Of a DNA stretch of 64,000 nt, positions 8,859 through 17,781 are shown one piece after another. A model generated the notes under the pieces. It worked only from the letters and a program-made list of their open reading frames with translations, was not told the origin of the DNA and did not search any database. Position numbers and translations under genes: made by a program. Each line of letters begins with the position of its first letter. The stretch's first letter is position 1. Source of the stretch: Chryseobacterium viscerum (GTDB lineage Bacteria; Bacteroidota; Bacteroidia; Flavobacteriales; Weeksellaceae); assembly GCF_002899945.2 (NCBI RefSeq), contig NZ_PPEG02000002.1:62001-126000 (forward strand), read 5' to 3'.

Positions 8859-10097
8859 ATGCAATTTCCCTATCAATTAACTGCAAAAGGAAACTATTCC
8901 CTGAAAAATGTCCGCCTGGAAACAGGTTTTGAATACGAAAATGAAGAGGTAACCGGAACAAAAACTGACCTTTTCAGTATTGAAATTGAAGAGGGAAAGA
9001 TCAAATCAATAAAAGCAAACGATCCTACATCTTCAGCAATAGATGCAAAAGGATATCTGATGCTTCCTGCTTTCAGAGATATGCACATCCATTTGGATAA
9101 AACATTATACGGACTTCCGTGGCAGGCCCTTTCTCCAAAAAGAAGAACGGTGAAAGACATGATTACTTATGAACAGGAAATCATTCCCGAGCTATTGAAA
9201 ACTTCCGTAAGCAGAGCAGAACAGCTGATCAGTCTGCAGCAACATTACGGAACTCACTTTGCAAGAACACATTTCAACATTGATCCTACATCAGGATTGA
9301 AGTCCCTTGAACATCTTGAACAGGCTCTTGAAAATAAGAAAGATTCTTTTAAAGCTGAACTGGTAGCTTTCCCGCAACATGGGGTTTACTATACAGAATC
9401 TGCTCCTTTAATGAAAGAAGCCGCGCAGCTGAAAAGCGTAAGCTTCATCGGTGGATTGGATCCTTTAAGCATTGACGGAAGCATTGAAAAAGTAATGGAT
9501 TTTACAGTTCAGCTGGCTTTAGACCATCATAAAGGAATTGATATTCACCTGCACGAAGTAGGAGAGTCCGGGATGAAAACGATCAATTATCTGATTGATA
9601 AAGCGATCGAAAATCCGGACCTTCAGGGGAAAACATTTGTAAGCCATGCATTTGCTTTGGCTCACCTTTCCCCGAAAGAAACAGAACAGATTGCAGAAAG
9701 ACTGGCTGCAGGAAAAGTGGGAATTGCTTCTTCTGTACCTTTTAAAGGAACGGTAATGCCTATCCCAACCCTGAAGAAATATGGAGTAAATGTACTCATC
9801 GGAAATGATAATGTACAAGACTATTGGAGTACATTCGGGTCCGGAAATATGCTTCAGAAAGCCAATCTGATTGCTGAATTGTATGGTTATGCAACAGAAT
9901 ATGCCTTATCAAGAGCCCTGCAGTTTGCCACTCAAAGTATTCTTCCTCTGGATGAAAAAGGGAAGCAGCAATGGCCTAAGACAGGGGATGAAGCAGCGAT
10001 TGTTCTGACAGATGCTTCATGTTCTGCAGAAGCCGTTTCCAGAATGTCTGAAATAAAAGCCCTGATGAATGATGGGAATTTATTTTGGAGAAATTAA
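8859..10097 (+). CDS. Amidohydrolase family protein (cytosoluble paralogue)
   Basis: The 412-residue protein is a clear paralogue of the gene at 6450: the same blocks recur (SLKNVRLETGFEYE, RDMHIHLDKT, VAFPQHGVYYTESAP, DIHLHEVGESG, SHAFAL, GNDNVQDYW, DASCSAEAVSRMSE). It lacks the Tat-like N-terminal extension, so one copy appears exported and this one cytoplasmic. Metal-ligand His and Asp residues are all kept. The shared core points to local duplication followed by a change in location. Substrate unknown; a cyclic ureide or aminated ring is likely. Confidence 0.82.
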   Translation: MQFPYQLTAKGNYSLKNVRLETGFEYENEEVTGTKTDLFSIEIEEGKIKSIKANDPTSSAIDAKGYLMLPAFRDMHIHLDKTLYGLPWQALSPKRRTVKDMITYEQEIIPELLKTSVSRAEQLISLQQHYGTHFARTHFNIDPTSGLKSLEHLEQALENKKDSFKAELVAFPQHGVYYTESAPLMKEAAQLKSVSFIGGLDPLSIDGSIEKVMDFTVQLALDHHKGIDIHLHEVGESGMKTINYLIDKAIENPDLQGKTFVSHAFALAHLSPKETEQIAERLAAGKVGIASSVPFKGTVMPIPTLKKYGVNVLIGNDNVQDYWSTFGSGNMLQKANLIAELYGYATEYALSRALQFATQSILPLDEKGKQQWPKTGDEAAIVLTDASCSAEAVSRMSEIKALMNDGNLFWRN

Positions 10098-10134
10098 TTG
10101 AAGTATATATTTTTTATACACTTGTTTTTTTGTG

Positions 10135-10170
10135 AATGCCGTCGGGATTTTTTCCTGAGGGCATTTTTTT
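10135..10170 (+). terminator. Terminator after second amidohydrolase
   Basis: 13-bp stem AATGCCGTCGGGA / TCCTGAGGGCATT with two mismatches, then seven T. Confidence 0.75.
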
Positions 10171-10251
10171 GAATGAGTTTCTGGGTTGGGGGGGCGAGGG
10201 GCAAGATCAGAGATCCGAGATACGTAATTCGGATTATAAATTTCGTAATTT

Positions 10252-10380
10252 TTATATTCAATAGGAATGGGCTTTAGCCCGTTTAAACTTAATAAAAATA
10301 AATTCTCCTGGCTTTAGCCAAAACTTCTCAATAAACATATATGGGAATCTGTGACAATCTGGGATTCGATGAAAAAACAG
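10252..10380 (+). repeat. Dispersed intergenic repeat, copy C
   Basis: TATTCAATAGGaatGGGCTT and TAGCCCG are followed by about 30 bp, then TGGCTTTAGCCAAAACTTCT and a degenerate GGGAATCTGTGACAATCTGG end. Same order and orientation as copies A and B. Confidence 0.7.
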
Positions 10381-10470
10381 CTGTTCAAATTGGAATGTTC
10401 CTTTTTACAATATGAACACCCCTTAATGTTGAAATCGTCAGACTTCAGTGAAATCAGATAATAATGATAA

Positions 10471-10507
10471 AAAAAAGCCTTCGGAAAATACTTCCGAAGG
10501 CTTTTAA
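10471..10507. terminator. Strong hairpin terminator (usable in both directions)
   Basis: AAAAGCCTTCGG stem pairs with CCGAAGGCTTTT; A-run on one side, T-run on the other. It lies 28 bp past the stop of the minus-strand gene at 10534. Confidence 0.85.
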
Positions 10508-10533
10508 AAATTGAATCTAACTGCTATATTGTG

Positions 10534-11943
10534 TTATAGGTTGAAGTTTGTCCATCCTGCATACCAAGTATCGTTGGCATCTTTTACTGCCCCTCTGTAA
10601 GTTACCTGTGTAAACCAAGCAGCTAATTTAGGGTTAGTAAATGCTCCACCTGTTAATAATGGAGAACCAGCACTAGGAGTGAAGTTTGGTGTAGTTCCTG
10701 CAGGAGCCCATGCGCCAGCAAGTTTTACATCAGCTGTAGAAGCAAGGATTGTATTTCCTTTCGCATTAAACCAAGTCGTAAGATCGTTTAATGTATAAGT
10801 TGTCGGAGTAGATGTAGATGGTCCGAATTTTAAAGGAGTTGTATTTCCTGCTAAAACGTTGTTTTCAAAGAATAATTTGTTCCCTACAATATTGTTATCT
10901 GTTGGAGCACCTTTGGTAGCATCAACGAATAAACCAACTGGGAATCCTGTAAATACAGAGTTGAATACAGAGATCGAAGAGTTTCTTCTGATCTGTAAAG
11001 CATTCTGGAATAATGCGTTGATCGTTCCTGGAGCCGCAGAGTTGATTGGGCCAATGATCGTCATGTTAGAGAATGTAGCGGATGTCTGAGGTGTCAAAGT
11101 AGAACCGTTAGCATCATTATCAGATTCAAATGCGTTAGAACCTGAAACGTCAGCTACCTGAGAATCTCTTACTGCGATACCAAACTGGATATTTCCTGCG
11201 AAACCGTTATCTGTATCGAAATCATCATCAAGACCTTTGTAAGAAATAAGGTGAGAACAGTTTACCGTTCCTCCGAACCATTCAAAACTGTCATCATTAG
11301 CGTAAGCAACTTCTACGTAATCTACTTTAGTTCCGTTACCAACACCTCCGAATGTAAGTCCGTTGATCTCTTTATCTGGTAAGAATGCATATCCAGCATA
11401 TTCTATTCTTACATATTTTAATACACCACTGTTATCAGCAGCATTAGTTCCACCGTAAAGTCCAAGACCATCAGAGTTGTTGATACCTCCTTCAATCTCT
11501 CCAACTCCGTTTGCTCCACCGAAAGAAGCATTAGTAGGAGCATTTCCTAAAATTACTACCCCTGCCCAGTCTCCTCTTTTAGGACTTGGTTTTTCAGAAG
11601 TGAAGATAATTGGGTTGGCAGCAGTACCTTCTGCCATGATTTTACTTCCTCTTGTAATGATCAAAGCTCCGTTTTTATCAGCTTCACCTACAATCTTTGT
11701 ACCTGGCTCGATAGTTAAAGTAGCTCCGTTAGTTACGTATACTAGCCCTCTTAGCTTATAGATTTTATTAGCTTTAAGCGTAAGGCTGGAAGTGATCTTT
11801 CCTGAAAGAATAAGGTTTTCAGTCTCTCCGTTTCCGTTACCTCCATTTTGAATAATGGTAGGTCCATCTTCTTCTATATTTCTACATGCGGTAGTAGATA
11901 CTAGAGCGCCAAGCATTAAAGAATATAAAACGAACTTTTTCAT
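10534..11943 (-). CDS. Right-handed beta-helix-like outer-membrane lipoprotein
   Basis: The 469-residue protein has a lipoprotein signal (lipobox STTAC, Cys about residue 20). Its body is full of short Gly/Asn/Asp turns between strands (KLRGLVYVTNGATLTIEPG, GALIITRGSKIMAEG, GDWAGVVILGNAP, NGLTFGGVGNGT), the look of a parallel beta-helix. Acidic repeats occur (DDSFEWFGG, DDDFDTDNGF). It follows the TonB receptor gene by 44 bp on the same strand and so is probably its surface partner. Pairs like this occur in Bacteroidota with phosphate-related regulators; the ligand here is not shown. Possible roles are ligand capture or a surface hydrolase lacking obvious catalytic residues. Confidence 0.6.
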   Translation of the reverse strand: MKKFVLYSLMLGALVSTTACRNIEEDGPTIIQNGGNGNGETENLILSGKITSSLTLKANKIYKLRGLVYVTNGATLTIEPGTKIVGEADKNGALIITRGSKIMAEGTAANPIIFTSEKPSPKRGDWAGVVILGNAPTNASFGGANGVGEIEGGINNSDGLGLYGGTNAADNSGVLKYVRIEYAGYAFLPDKEINGLTFGGVGNGTKVDYVEVAYANDDSFEWFGGTVNCSHLISYKGLDDDFDTDNGFAGNIQFGIAVRDSQVADVSGSNAFESDNDANGSTLTPQTSATFSNMTIIGPINSAAPGTINALFQNALQIRRNSSISVFNSVFTGFPVGLFVDATKGAPTDNNIVGNKLFFENNVLAGNTTPLKFGPSTSTPTTYTLNDLTTWFNAKGNTILASTADVKLAGAWAPAGTTPNFTPSAGSPLLTGGAFTNPKLAAWFTQVTYRGAVKDANDTWYAGWTNFNL

Positions 11944-11987
11944 GTTATAAAGAATTAAATTATTTATTAGATTATTTGTTGAATGAA

Positions 11988-14777
11988 TTAAAAATTGTAT
12001 CCCAGTGTTAAACTGATATTGGTTCCTGTAAGTCTTTCAATAGCAAGAGCATCCTTACTGTCATACTTACCGTTATCGTTCAGGTCATGGTAGAATTTAG
12101 CACGACGGTTCAGGATATCTGAAACATTAAGCTTGATCTCTCCTTTGTTGCTCCATATTTTTTTAGCAAGCTGGAAATCTAAAAGAGGTCTTGGTGCTTC
12201 CCAGATTGGTGGTACCTGATCGTTTCCTACATAAAGAATTCTTCTTCCGATCATGTTGAATAGTACAGTAGAAGACCATCCTGATTTTTCAGTATCATAC
12301 TGAAGACTTACGTTGACAGTATATGGAGATTGTCCCTGCATTGGTCTGTCTATCTTAGTAGCCTCGTCTGTTACTTTGTTTTTAATTAAAGCTACGTTTC
12401 CACCTAGCGTGAAGTTTTTAAGAGCACTTACAAAATCAAGTTTTTTTCTTACTTCTACTTCCACACCATAAGCATCAGCTTTATCTACGTTAAGATAGTT
12501 GAAGGTGTTACTGGTTCCTACCCCTGATTGGTTGAAGTATAGCTCGATTGGTTTTTTGAAGTTTTTATAGAAACCTGCTACGGATATAATTTCTCCGTTT
12601 CTTGGGTAATATTCCCAACGAACGTCAGCACTCGTTATTTTTGTTCTTTCAATAGACTTGTTACCGATTACGGTAGCTCCCAAATCAAAGTCATAGTATG
12701 CTAAAGGAGAAACCTCTCTAAATTCCGGTCTTACAACAGTTTGTGAACCTGCAAGACGGATATTCATTTTAGGGTTTACCTTGAATGTCAAGTTAACGGC
12801 TGGTAAAAAGTCAGTAACACGAGTATTTACAAAACGGTCATCACTTCTTTTTGTGCTTCCTACCAACTGGTCAAAGTTTTCAACTCTTAATCCCCATACC
12901 GCTCTTAGCCATGGTGTGAAGTTGTTGTCAAACTGTAAATATCCTGCGTTAAGGATGGTATTGGCAATATATCTGTACTGATTTCCTGCAATTTCATCAA
13001 ATGTAAATCCTCCGTTACCTCCGAAATTACCAGGATTGAAGATCGTTTCGAAAGGTTGAGAAAGTAATCCCTGGTTGAAGTTTTCAAGTTTTACAGAGAA
13101 AGGTCTTGAGTTGTATATTCTATCTTTTACCTGGAACAAATAACCTCCTTTGATGGTTTGTTTTTGCCCAAATAGAGTAAATGACTTGGAAATATCACCC
13201 CCTGCATTATAGAGATAATCGCTTAGAGTAGAATAAAATACACTTCCTGATTTTTGAGAAAGACCATTAGAAATCAATGCCAAATAAGGGCTTCCTTCCA
13301 TGGTTGTGTATTGGTTATACTGCAAACGCTGTAGCAAAGGAATATATTGGTCCAGGATCCCGAAGCTTCCGTACCAGTTTACGGTAAATCCGCCAAGAGC
13401 ATCAATTTTATGAGTACCGGTAAGGGTTGAGTTATAGAAAGTAGTTTCTTTAAATCCAATTTCCCTTGCCATAATATTTGTTCCGTTGATCGGATCAAAT
13501 TCAAAATCTTTTCCTGTTCTGAAAGACATATGGTTCACCGTATTGTTGGTGATGATGTTCTTTAAGGAAATTTTATTGTTGTTGTTTAATTTTAAAGAAA
13601 GATTCAACATCCCTCCTAAAATAATATCATTGCTGTATTTTTCTGTGAAATAATCGAAGTTGGTGTCAGCAAGCTGGTCGTTGATGGTAAAGAAACGGTT
13701 GGTAGATTCGGTTCTTCTTTTATTGTTACTGTAGTTTAATACTGCAATTACCCCTAAATCTTTTCCGAAAAGCTTTGTATTGAAACCTCCGTCAAGTTGT
13801 AAACTTAAATTTTCAGGATATCCAATACTGTTGTATCCTAGGTTCTTTGTATATCCTTTACCAATATCTGTTTTCTGACCTTCAGTGAGAATGCTGAATC
13901 CATTTTTTGCAGGCATATTAGTAGGAAGCTTTCTGTAACCGTCATCAATTCCTAAGAAGTCCCATTTTCCACCTTTCTGCATATGGAATTCCTGTCCCAT
14001 AGTAGCTGTGTTTCCTCCTACACCTACCTGAACATTGAAGAAATTTTTATTGGGAATATCCTTTGTATTTACCTGAATCAAAGCTCCTCCCCATTCTCCG
14101 GTATATTCAGGAATGAAAGTTTTGTTGATAACAAGAGTTTCAATAACGTTTGCCGGGAAAAGGTCAAAAGAAAAGGTCTTTCTGTCTGGTTCCGTACTGG
14201 ATAACTGAATACCATTTAACATCGCCTGGTTGTAACGGTCTGACAACCCTCTTACTACGATATATTTTCCTTCAGATAAACTCACCCCTGAAACTCTTTT
14301 CAGAACTTCACCCGTGTTTCTGTCCGGACTTCTTTTAATAGCTTCAACCCCAATAACCTGAGAAACTACACCGGCATTTTTCTGTAAACCGATTGTAGAG
14401 GCTATAGTTTCTTTCCTGGCGTTTGATTTTATGACAACTCCCTCAATTTCTTTTTCCTTAGTAGATGGCTTGTCCAGAACGATATCAAGATGAGTATTAC
14501 CTTCATTCTTTATAATAACCTCACTGATCTCTTTTCTGTTATACCCATTGGAACTTACCGTTACAATGTAATTGGCACCAGGGGATAGGTTGATAGAGTA
14601 GTATCCGGAAATGTCAGTGGTTACTTCCTGGCCATTTACTTTTACCTTTACTCCTTCTATAGGAGTGTTGTCTTTCTCATCCAATACCCTACCTTCCAGA
14701 ATCTGACTCTGTGCAAAGGCATAGCCAGCAGAAAACAAGGCAAGTAGCATAATGCTCTTGTGGAGTTGTTTTTTCAT
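11988..14777 (-). CDS. TonB-dependent outer-membrane receptor with carboxypeptidase-regulatory-like domain
   Basis: The 929-residue protein has a signal peptide ending in AGYAFAQ. A CarboxypepD_reg-like beta-sandwich follows at about residues 28-110 (LEGRVLDEKDNTPIEGVKV). Next comes the plug (about 130-235, with GVEAIKRSPDRNTGEVLKRV and GEWGGALIQVNTKD), then a 22-stranded barrel that ends in aromatic LTLGYNF. It imports a ligand through the outer membrane using TonB energy. The lipoprotein gene at 10534 lies downstream in the same operon. The gene is divergent from a PhoB/PhoR-like pair, which suggests, but does not prove, phosphate-linked control and an organophosphate-type ligand. Confidence 0.9.
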   Translation of the reverse strand: MKKQLHKSIMLLALFSAGYAFAQSQILEGRVLDEKDNTPIEGVKVKVNGQEVTTDISGYYSINLSPGANYIVTVSSNGYNRKEISEVIIKNEGNTHLDIVLDKPSTKEKEIEGVVIKSNARKETIASTIGLQKNAGVVSQVIGVEAIKRSPDRNTGEVLKRVSGVSLSEGKYIVVRGLSDRYNQAMLNGIQLSSTEPDRKTFSFDLFPANVIETLVINKTFIPEYTGEWGGALIQVNTKDIPNKNFFNVQVGVGGNTATMGQEFHMQKGGKWDFLGIDDGYRKLPTNMPAKNGFSILTEGQKTDIGKGYTKNLGYNSIGYPENLSLQLDGGFNTKLFGKDLGVIAVLNYSNNKRRTESTNRFFTINDQLADTNFDYFTEKYSNDIILGGMLNLSLKLNNNNKISLKNIITNNTVNHMSFRTGKDFEFDPINGTNIMAREIGFKETTFYNSTLTGTHKIDALGGFTVNWYGSFGILDQYIPLLQRLQYNQYTTMEGSPYLALISNGLSQKSGSVFYSTLSDYLYNAGGDISKSFTLFGQKQTIKGGYLFQVKDRIYNSRPFSVKLENFNQGLLSQPFETIFNPGNFGGNGGFTFDEIAGNQYRYIANTILNAGYLQFDNNFTPWLRAVWGLRVENFDQLVGSTKRSDDRFVNTRVTDFLPAVNLTFKVNPKMNIRLAGSQTVVRPEFREVSPLAYYDFDLGATVIGNKSIERTKITSADVRWEYYPRNGEIISVAGFYKNFKKPIELYFNQSGVGTSNTFNYLNVDKADAYGVEVEVRKKLDFVSALKNFTLGGNVALIKNKVTDEATKIDRPMQGQSPYTVNVSLQYDTEKSGWSSTVLFNMIGRRILYVGNDQVPPIWEAPRPLLDFQLAKKIWSNKGEIKLNVSDILNRRAKFYHDLNDNGKYDSKDALAIERLTGTNISLTLGYNF

Positions 14778-15101
14778 TTTACTTCTTTTACTTCTTTTTC
14801 AAGGGCAAAATAAGGGCTAAGTTTTTAAGAAAACTTTAGGATAATCTTAATTAATTGTGAAGTTTGTATGAACGAATGAGGTGTACATGCGGTTATTGAT
14901 GTTTAATTTTTTTAATTATATTTTTTGTTTTAATTTTCAATATTGTTTCGTATATTTGATTTATGTGTATTTAATGTTTAATTTTTTTATTGATTTTGTA
15001 ATTTTAAGTTAAAATGTTGTTTTTTAATAATTAGTTAACATTTGACGGATAGATAAAATCAATTGAAATAATTAATTTTGTGGGAATTCTTAAACTAGAA
15101 G
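14778..15101. other. AT-rich divergent regulatory region
   Basis: This 324-bp gap separates the TonB receptor and response-regulator starts, so it should hold promoters for both. It is very AT-rich, with long T-runs at 14902-14995. I see one TAATTTTG box for the regulator (15073-15080) but no clear direct repeats that could be named as a Pho-box. No open frame. Confidence 0.6.
15073..15080 (+). promoter_or_regulatory. Candidate -7 promoter box TAATTTTG
   Basis: TAnnTTTG match 21 bp before the response-regulator ATG. A TTTG at 15041-15044 is too far (28-bp spacer) to be a standard -33 box, which may mean that an activator is needed. Confidence 0.45.
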
Positions 15102-15776
15102 ATGAGCAAAAAAATTCTTTTAATAGACGATGAACTGGACATTTTAGAGATTCTGTCTTACAATTTGGAAAAGGAAGGGTATGATATCTATACAGCGACC
15201 AATGGTAATGAAGGTATAGAAAAAGCAAAGGAAATTGTTCCGGACCTTATCTTACTAGATGTCATGATGCCTGAGAAAGATGGTATAGAAACCTGTCAGG
15301 AACTTCGTAAAGTGAAAGAACTTCAAAAAACACTTATCGTGTTCCTTTCTGCAAGAAGCGAAGAATTTTCTCAATTAGCAGGTTTTCAGGCGGGTGCCAA
15401 TGATTACATCGTAAAACTGATCAAACCGAAAATCCTTATCTCTAAAGTGAATGCATTATTACAGTTGACCTCTCAGGTTTCTGATAATGCAAAACTAATT
15501 GAAATCGGAGACCTTGTTATCGACAAAGATAACTTCAGAGTTTCCAAAGCCGGACAGCAATTTCTTCTTCCTAAAAAAGAATTTGATTTGCTTTACCTAT
15601 TGGCTTCCAACACTGAGAAAGTTTTCAAAAGAGAAGAGATTCTGGAAAAAGTTTGGGGTAATGATGTGATTGTAGGAGAAAGAACAATCGATGTTCATAT
15701 CAGAAGGCTAAGAGAAAAACTAGGAATCAATACGATTCAGACATTAAAAGGGATTGGATATAAACTGATCGTTTAA
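15102..15776 (+). CDS. PhoB/OmpR-type response regulator
   Basis: The 224-residue protein has a receiver domain (residues 1-120): IDDELD acidic pocket, phospho-acceptor Asp53 in LILLDVMMP, Ser83 in FLSAR, and conserved Lys105 in YIVKLIKPK. The residue after Lys105 is Leu, where most receivers have Pro. The C-terminal winged-helix domain (about 125-224) shows FDLLYLLASNTEKVFKREEI and TIDVHIRRLREKLG. It is 48 bp from the histidine kinase gene, so they form a pair resembling PhoB/PhoR. It lies divergent from the TonB receptor, a likely target. Confidence 0.9.
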   Translation: MSKKILLIDDELDILEILSYNLEKEGYDIYTATNGNEGIEKAKEIVPDLILLDVMMPEKDGIETCQELRKVKELQKTLIVFLSARSEEFSQLAGFQAGANDYIVKLIKPKILISKVNALLQLTSQVSDNAKLIEIGDLVIDKDNFRVSKAGQQFLLPKKEFDLLYLLASNTEKVFKREEILEKVWGNDVIVGERTIDVHIRRLREKLGINTIQTLKGIGYKLIV

Positions 15777-15824
15777 TTATTTAGAAATCTTACCTTTACG
15801 TTCAATCATTAAAATGTTGTAAAA

Positions 15825-16856
15825 TTGAAATTTTACAGACTTACCCTCGTTGCCTCTTGTCTGCTGACACTGGTAATGTTCCTTTTAGTAGTCGTATTCG
15901 ATTCACTGAAAGATATCTATTATGAGACCCCTTTGTTCAAAACGGGTCTTTTGATCTGTATTATCCTGATCTTTCTGATTAACTCTGTAGTGCTGGAACT
16001 TCTTTTCAATTACTACAGCAGAAAACAGGTAAAAGGTCTTTCCGGATTTCTTCCGCAGGAAATAGTTCAGAATCACGATGAGAATATCACGATCAAAGAA
16101 TTAGGGGAAAGGTTTTCAGACCTCAATCAGCAGCAGGTATCAGAAATTGATATGATGAAAGAGATGGAAAGCTACCGTAAAGAATACATCGGAAATGTTT
16201 CCCACGAATTGAAAACACCTTTATTTTCTATCCAGGGATATGTGGAAACCTTAAGAGACGGTGGGGTAGACAACCTTACCATTCGGGATAAATATCTGGA
16301 AAGAATAGACAAATCCGTAGAAAGACTTATTGCTATTGTAACAGACCTGGATATGATCAACAGGCTGGAAGCAGGCGAAATCAACCTTACCGTTTCAAAA
16401 TTTGATGTCAATCTTCTGATCAAGGAAATCTTTGATCTGCTTGATCTTGAAGCTGAAAAACGAAATACCACCTTACAAATACAGACCCTTCATCCACAGA
16501 TTTTTGTGGAAGCGGATAAACAGAAAATTTCTCAGGTTTTCATTAACCTTATTTCCAATGCCATTCATTATGCCAACAGGCAGGAAGCGAAAGTCATTGT
16601 AAAGACCAGTGTCCTTAAAAATAAAGTACTGATAGAGGTAATAGACAACGGAATGGGAATAAAATCTGAACTTCTTCCAAGGATCTTCGAAAGATTTTAC
16701 CGTGTAGAAACCAGCAGAAGCAGGAGAGAAGGCGGTTCCGGACTAGGATTGGCGATTGTAAAACACATCCTTGAAGCTCATAACGAAAATATTACTGTAG
16801 AAAGTGTCTACCTTGAAGGAACGAAATTCAGTTTTATGCTCGAAAAAAGTAAATAA
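15825..16856 (+). CDS. Sensor histidine kinase (PhoR-like)
   Basis: The 343-residue protein starts at a TTG (15825). The nearby ATG at 15814 is out of frame and stops after one codon, and the next in-frame ATG falls inside the first membrane helix. Two membrane helices (about 5-26 and 40-62) enclose only a short loop, so there is no real external sensor domain. The dimerisation/phosphorylation site is NVSHELKTPL with His127. The ATPase has the N box INLISNAIHYA, G1 EVIDNGMGI, and G2 GGSGLGLAIVKH. Partner of the response regulator just upstream; sensing through a membrane partner or cytoplasmic signal is likely. Confidence 0.9.
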   Translation: MKFYRLTLVASCLLTLVMFLLVVVFDSLKDIYYETPLFKTGLLICIILIFLINSVVLELLFNYYSRKQVKGLSGFLPQEIVQNHDENITIKELGERFSDLNQQQVSEIDMMKEMESYRKEYIGNVSHELKTPLFSIQGYVETLRDGGVDNLTIRDKYLERIDKSVERLIAIVTDLDMINRLEAGEINLTVSKFDVNLLIKEIFDLLDLEAEKRNTTLQIQTLHPQIFVEADKQKISQVFINLISNAIHYANRQEAKVIVKTSVLKNKVLIEVIDNGMGIKSELLPRIFERFYRVETSRSRREGGSGLGLAIVKHILEAHNENITVESVYLEGTKFSFMLEKSK

Positions 16857-16908
16857 TTCCTGCAAAATGTAAGAAAAAAAAATATTTTAAAAAATCCTGA
16901 AATATTTT

Positions 16909-16937
16909 TTTGTCACATGTCATTTATTATATATTTG
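16909..16937 (+). promoter_or_regulatory. Promoter: TTTG, 17-bp spacer, TATATTTG
   Basis: Both Bacteroidota elements are present: the -33 box TTTG at 16909-16912 and the -7 box TATATTTG at 16930-16937. They sit 53 bp before the acidic-tail gene at 16991. Confidence 0.7.
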
Positions 16938-16990
16938 CACCAGAGATTTATCATAATTATAAAGGCAAAAAAGTAATTTAAGAAACTGAT

Positions 16991-17590
16991 ATGGTTTACA
17001 AAATCCGCGTAATATTAGATGCGAAAGAAGATATTTTCCGAGATATCGAAGTTAAGGGAAAACAAACGTTATGGAACTTACATTTAGGAATTAAAAGTGC
17101 ATTCAGTCTGCAGGGAGATGAGCTTTCTACTTTTAATCTGTTAGAAGATGACGGAACGATCGTAAAAAGTGTCCCATTGGAAGATATGAGTGATGATGGT
17201 GATGGCGAAATTATGTCAGATGTTTACATTGATGAGGCCTTTGCAAATGCAGGTGACAAAGCACAGTTTCAGTATGGGCTGCTAGACCTTTGGGAATTCT
17301 TCTGTGAGCTTGTAGAAGTCATTGAAGAAACAAAAGGCGTGAACTATCCAATCACAGTATACAGATTTGGAAATGTTCCATTGAAAGCACCTAGCAAAAA
17401 TGGAACTGCTGGAGGATCCAAAAGAAAATCAGCAATGCCTCTGGCAGATGATGAGTTCGGTTTTGATGATGATTTTGGAGCAGGAGGAAATTTTTCAGAT
17501 GAAGATGATGATAGCTTCGATGATGAGGAAGAAGAAGACTACAACGATGATGTCTTTGATGATGAGGATGACAATGACGAAGAAAGATAG
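16991..17590 (+). CDS. Plasmid pRiA4b ORF-3-like protein with acidic tail
   Basis: The 199-residue protein has the pRiA4b ORF-3-like fold (PF07929), sometimes labelled IS1096 passenger TnpR, over residues 1-130. It opens MVYKIRVILDAKEDIFRDIE, then TLWNLHLGIKSAF and FQYGLLDLWEFFCELVEV. The last 60 residues are almost all Asp/Glu with scattered Phe (DDEFGFDDDFGAGG, then poly-acidic runs). This version occurs as a chromosomal single gene across Bacteroidota, so it need not mean a mobile element. The acidic tail suggests binding to a basic protein or nucleic-acid mimicry (inference). It has its own promoter and terminator. Confidence 0.75.
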   Translation: MVYKIRVILDAKEDIFRDIEVKGKQTLWNLHLGIKSAFSLQGDELSTFNLLEDDGTIVKSVPLEDMSDDGDGEIMSDVYIDEAFANAGDKAQFQYGLLDLWEFFCELVEVIEETKGVNYPITVYRFGNVPLKAPSKNGTAGGSKRKSAMPLADDEFGFDDDFGAGGNFSDEDDDSFDDEEEEDYNDDVFDDEDDNDEER

Positions 17591-17605
17591 TCAACACAAT
17601 ATAAT

Positions 17606-17636
17606 GAGCCCTGGGTTTTGATCCGGGGCTTTTTTA
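17606..17636 (+). terminator. Terminator after acidic-tail gene
   Basis: AGCCCTGG stem pairs with CCGGGGCT around a 7-nt loop, followed by six T. Confidence 0.85.
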
Positions 17637-17759
17637 TGGCAAAAAAAAATCAAAAAGAGTTATTCATCTGCTTAGTGCCAGTAAGCCGATTCGCAAATTC
17701 ACCCATTAACCTTTTAATGATTTCACTTTCCCTTTTACTTTTTCTCAAAAAACAATCCT

Positions 17760-17767
17760 TACTTTTG
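17760..17767 (+). promoter_or_regulatory. Candidate -7 promoter box TACTTTTG
   Basis: TAnnTTTG match 14 bp before the GH13 gene ATG, so the transcript leader would be very short. Confidence 0.45.
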
Positions 17768-17781
17768 TTAAAAATAGTTTA

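Larger units (their letters stand above)
10098..10533. other. Intergenic region with two terminators and a dispersed repeat
   Basis: This gap lies between convergent genes. From left to right it has the amidohydrolase terminator, a G-run (10186-10200), copy C of the dispersed repeat (about 10252-10380), about 90 bp without visible features, and the terminator of the minus-strand lipoprotein gene. No open frame of note. Confidence 0.7.

Noticed and set aside
16991..17590. Insertion sequence IS1096 remnant
   Set aside because: Only the passenger-like protein family is shared; there is no transposase, terminal inverted repeat or target duplication.
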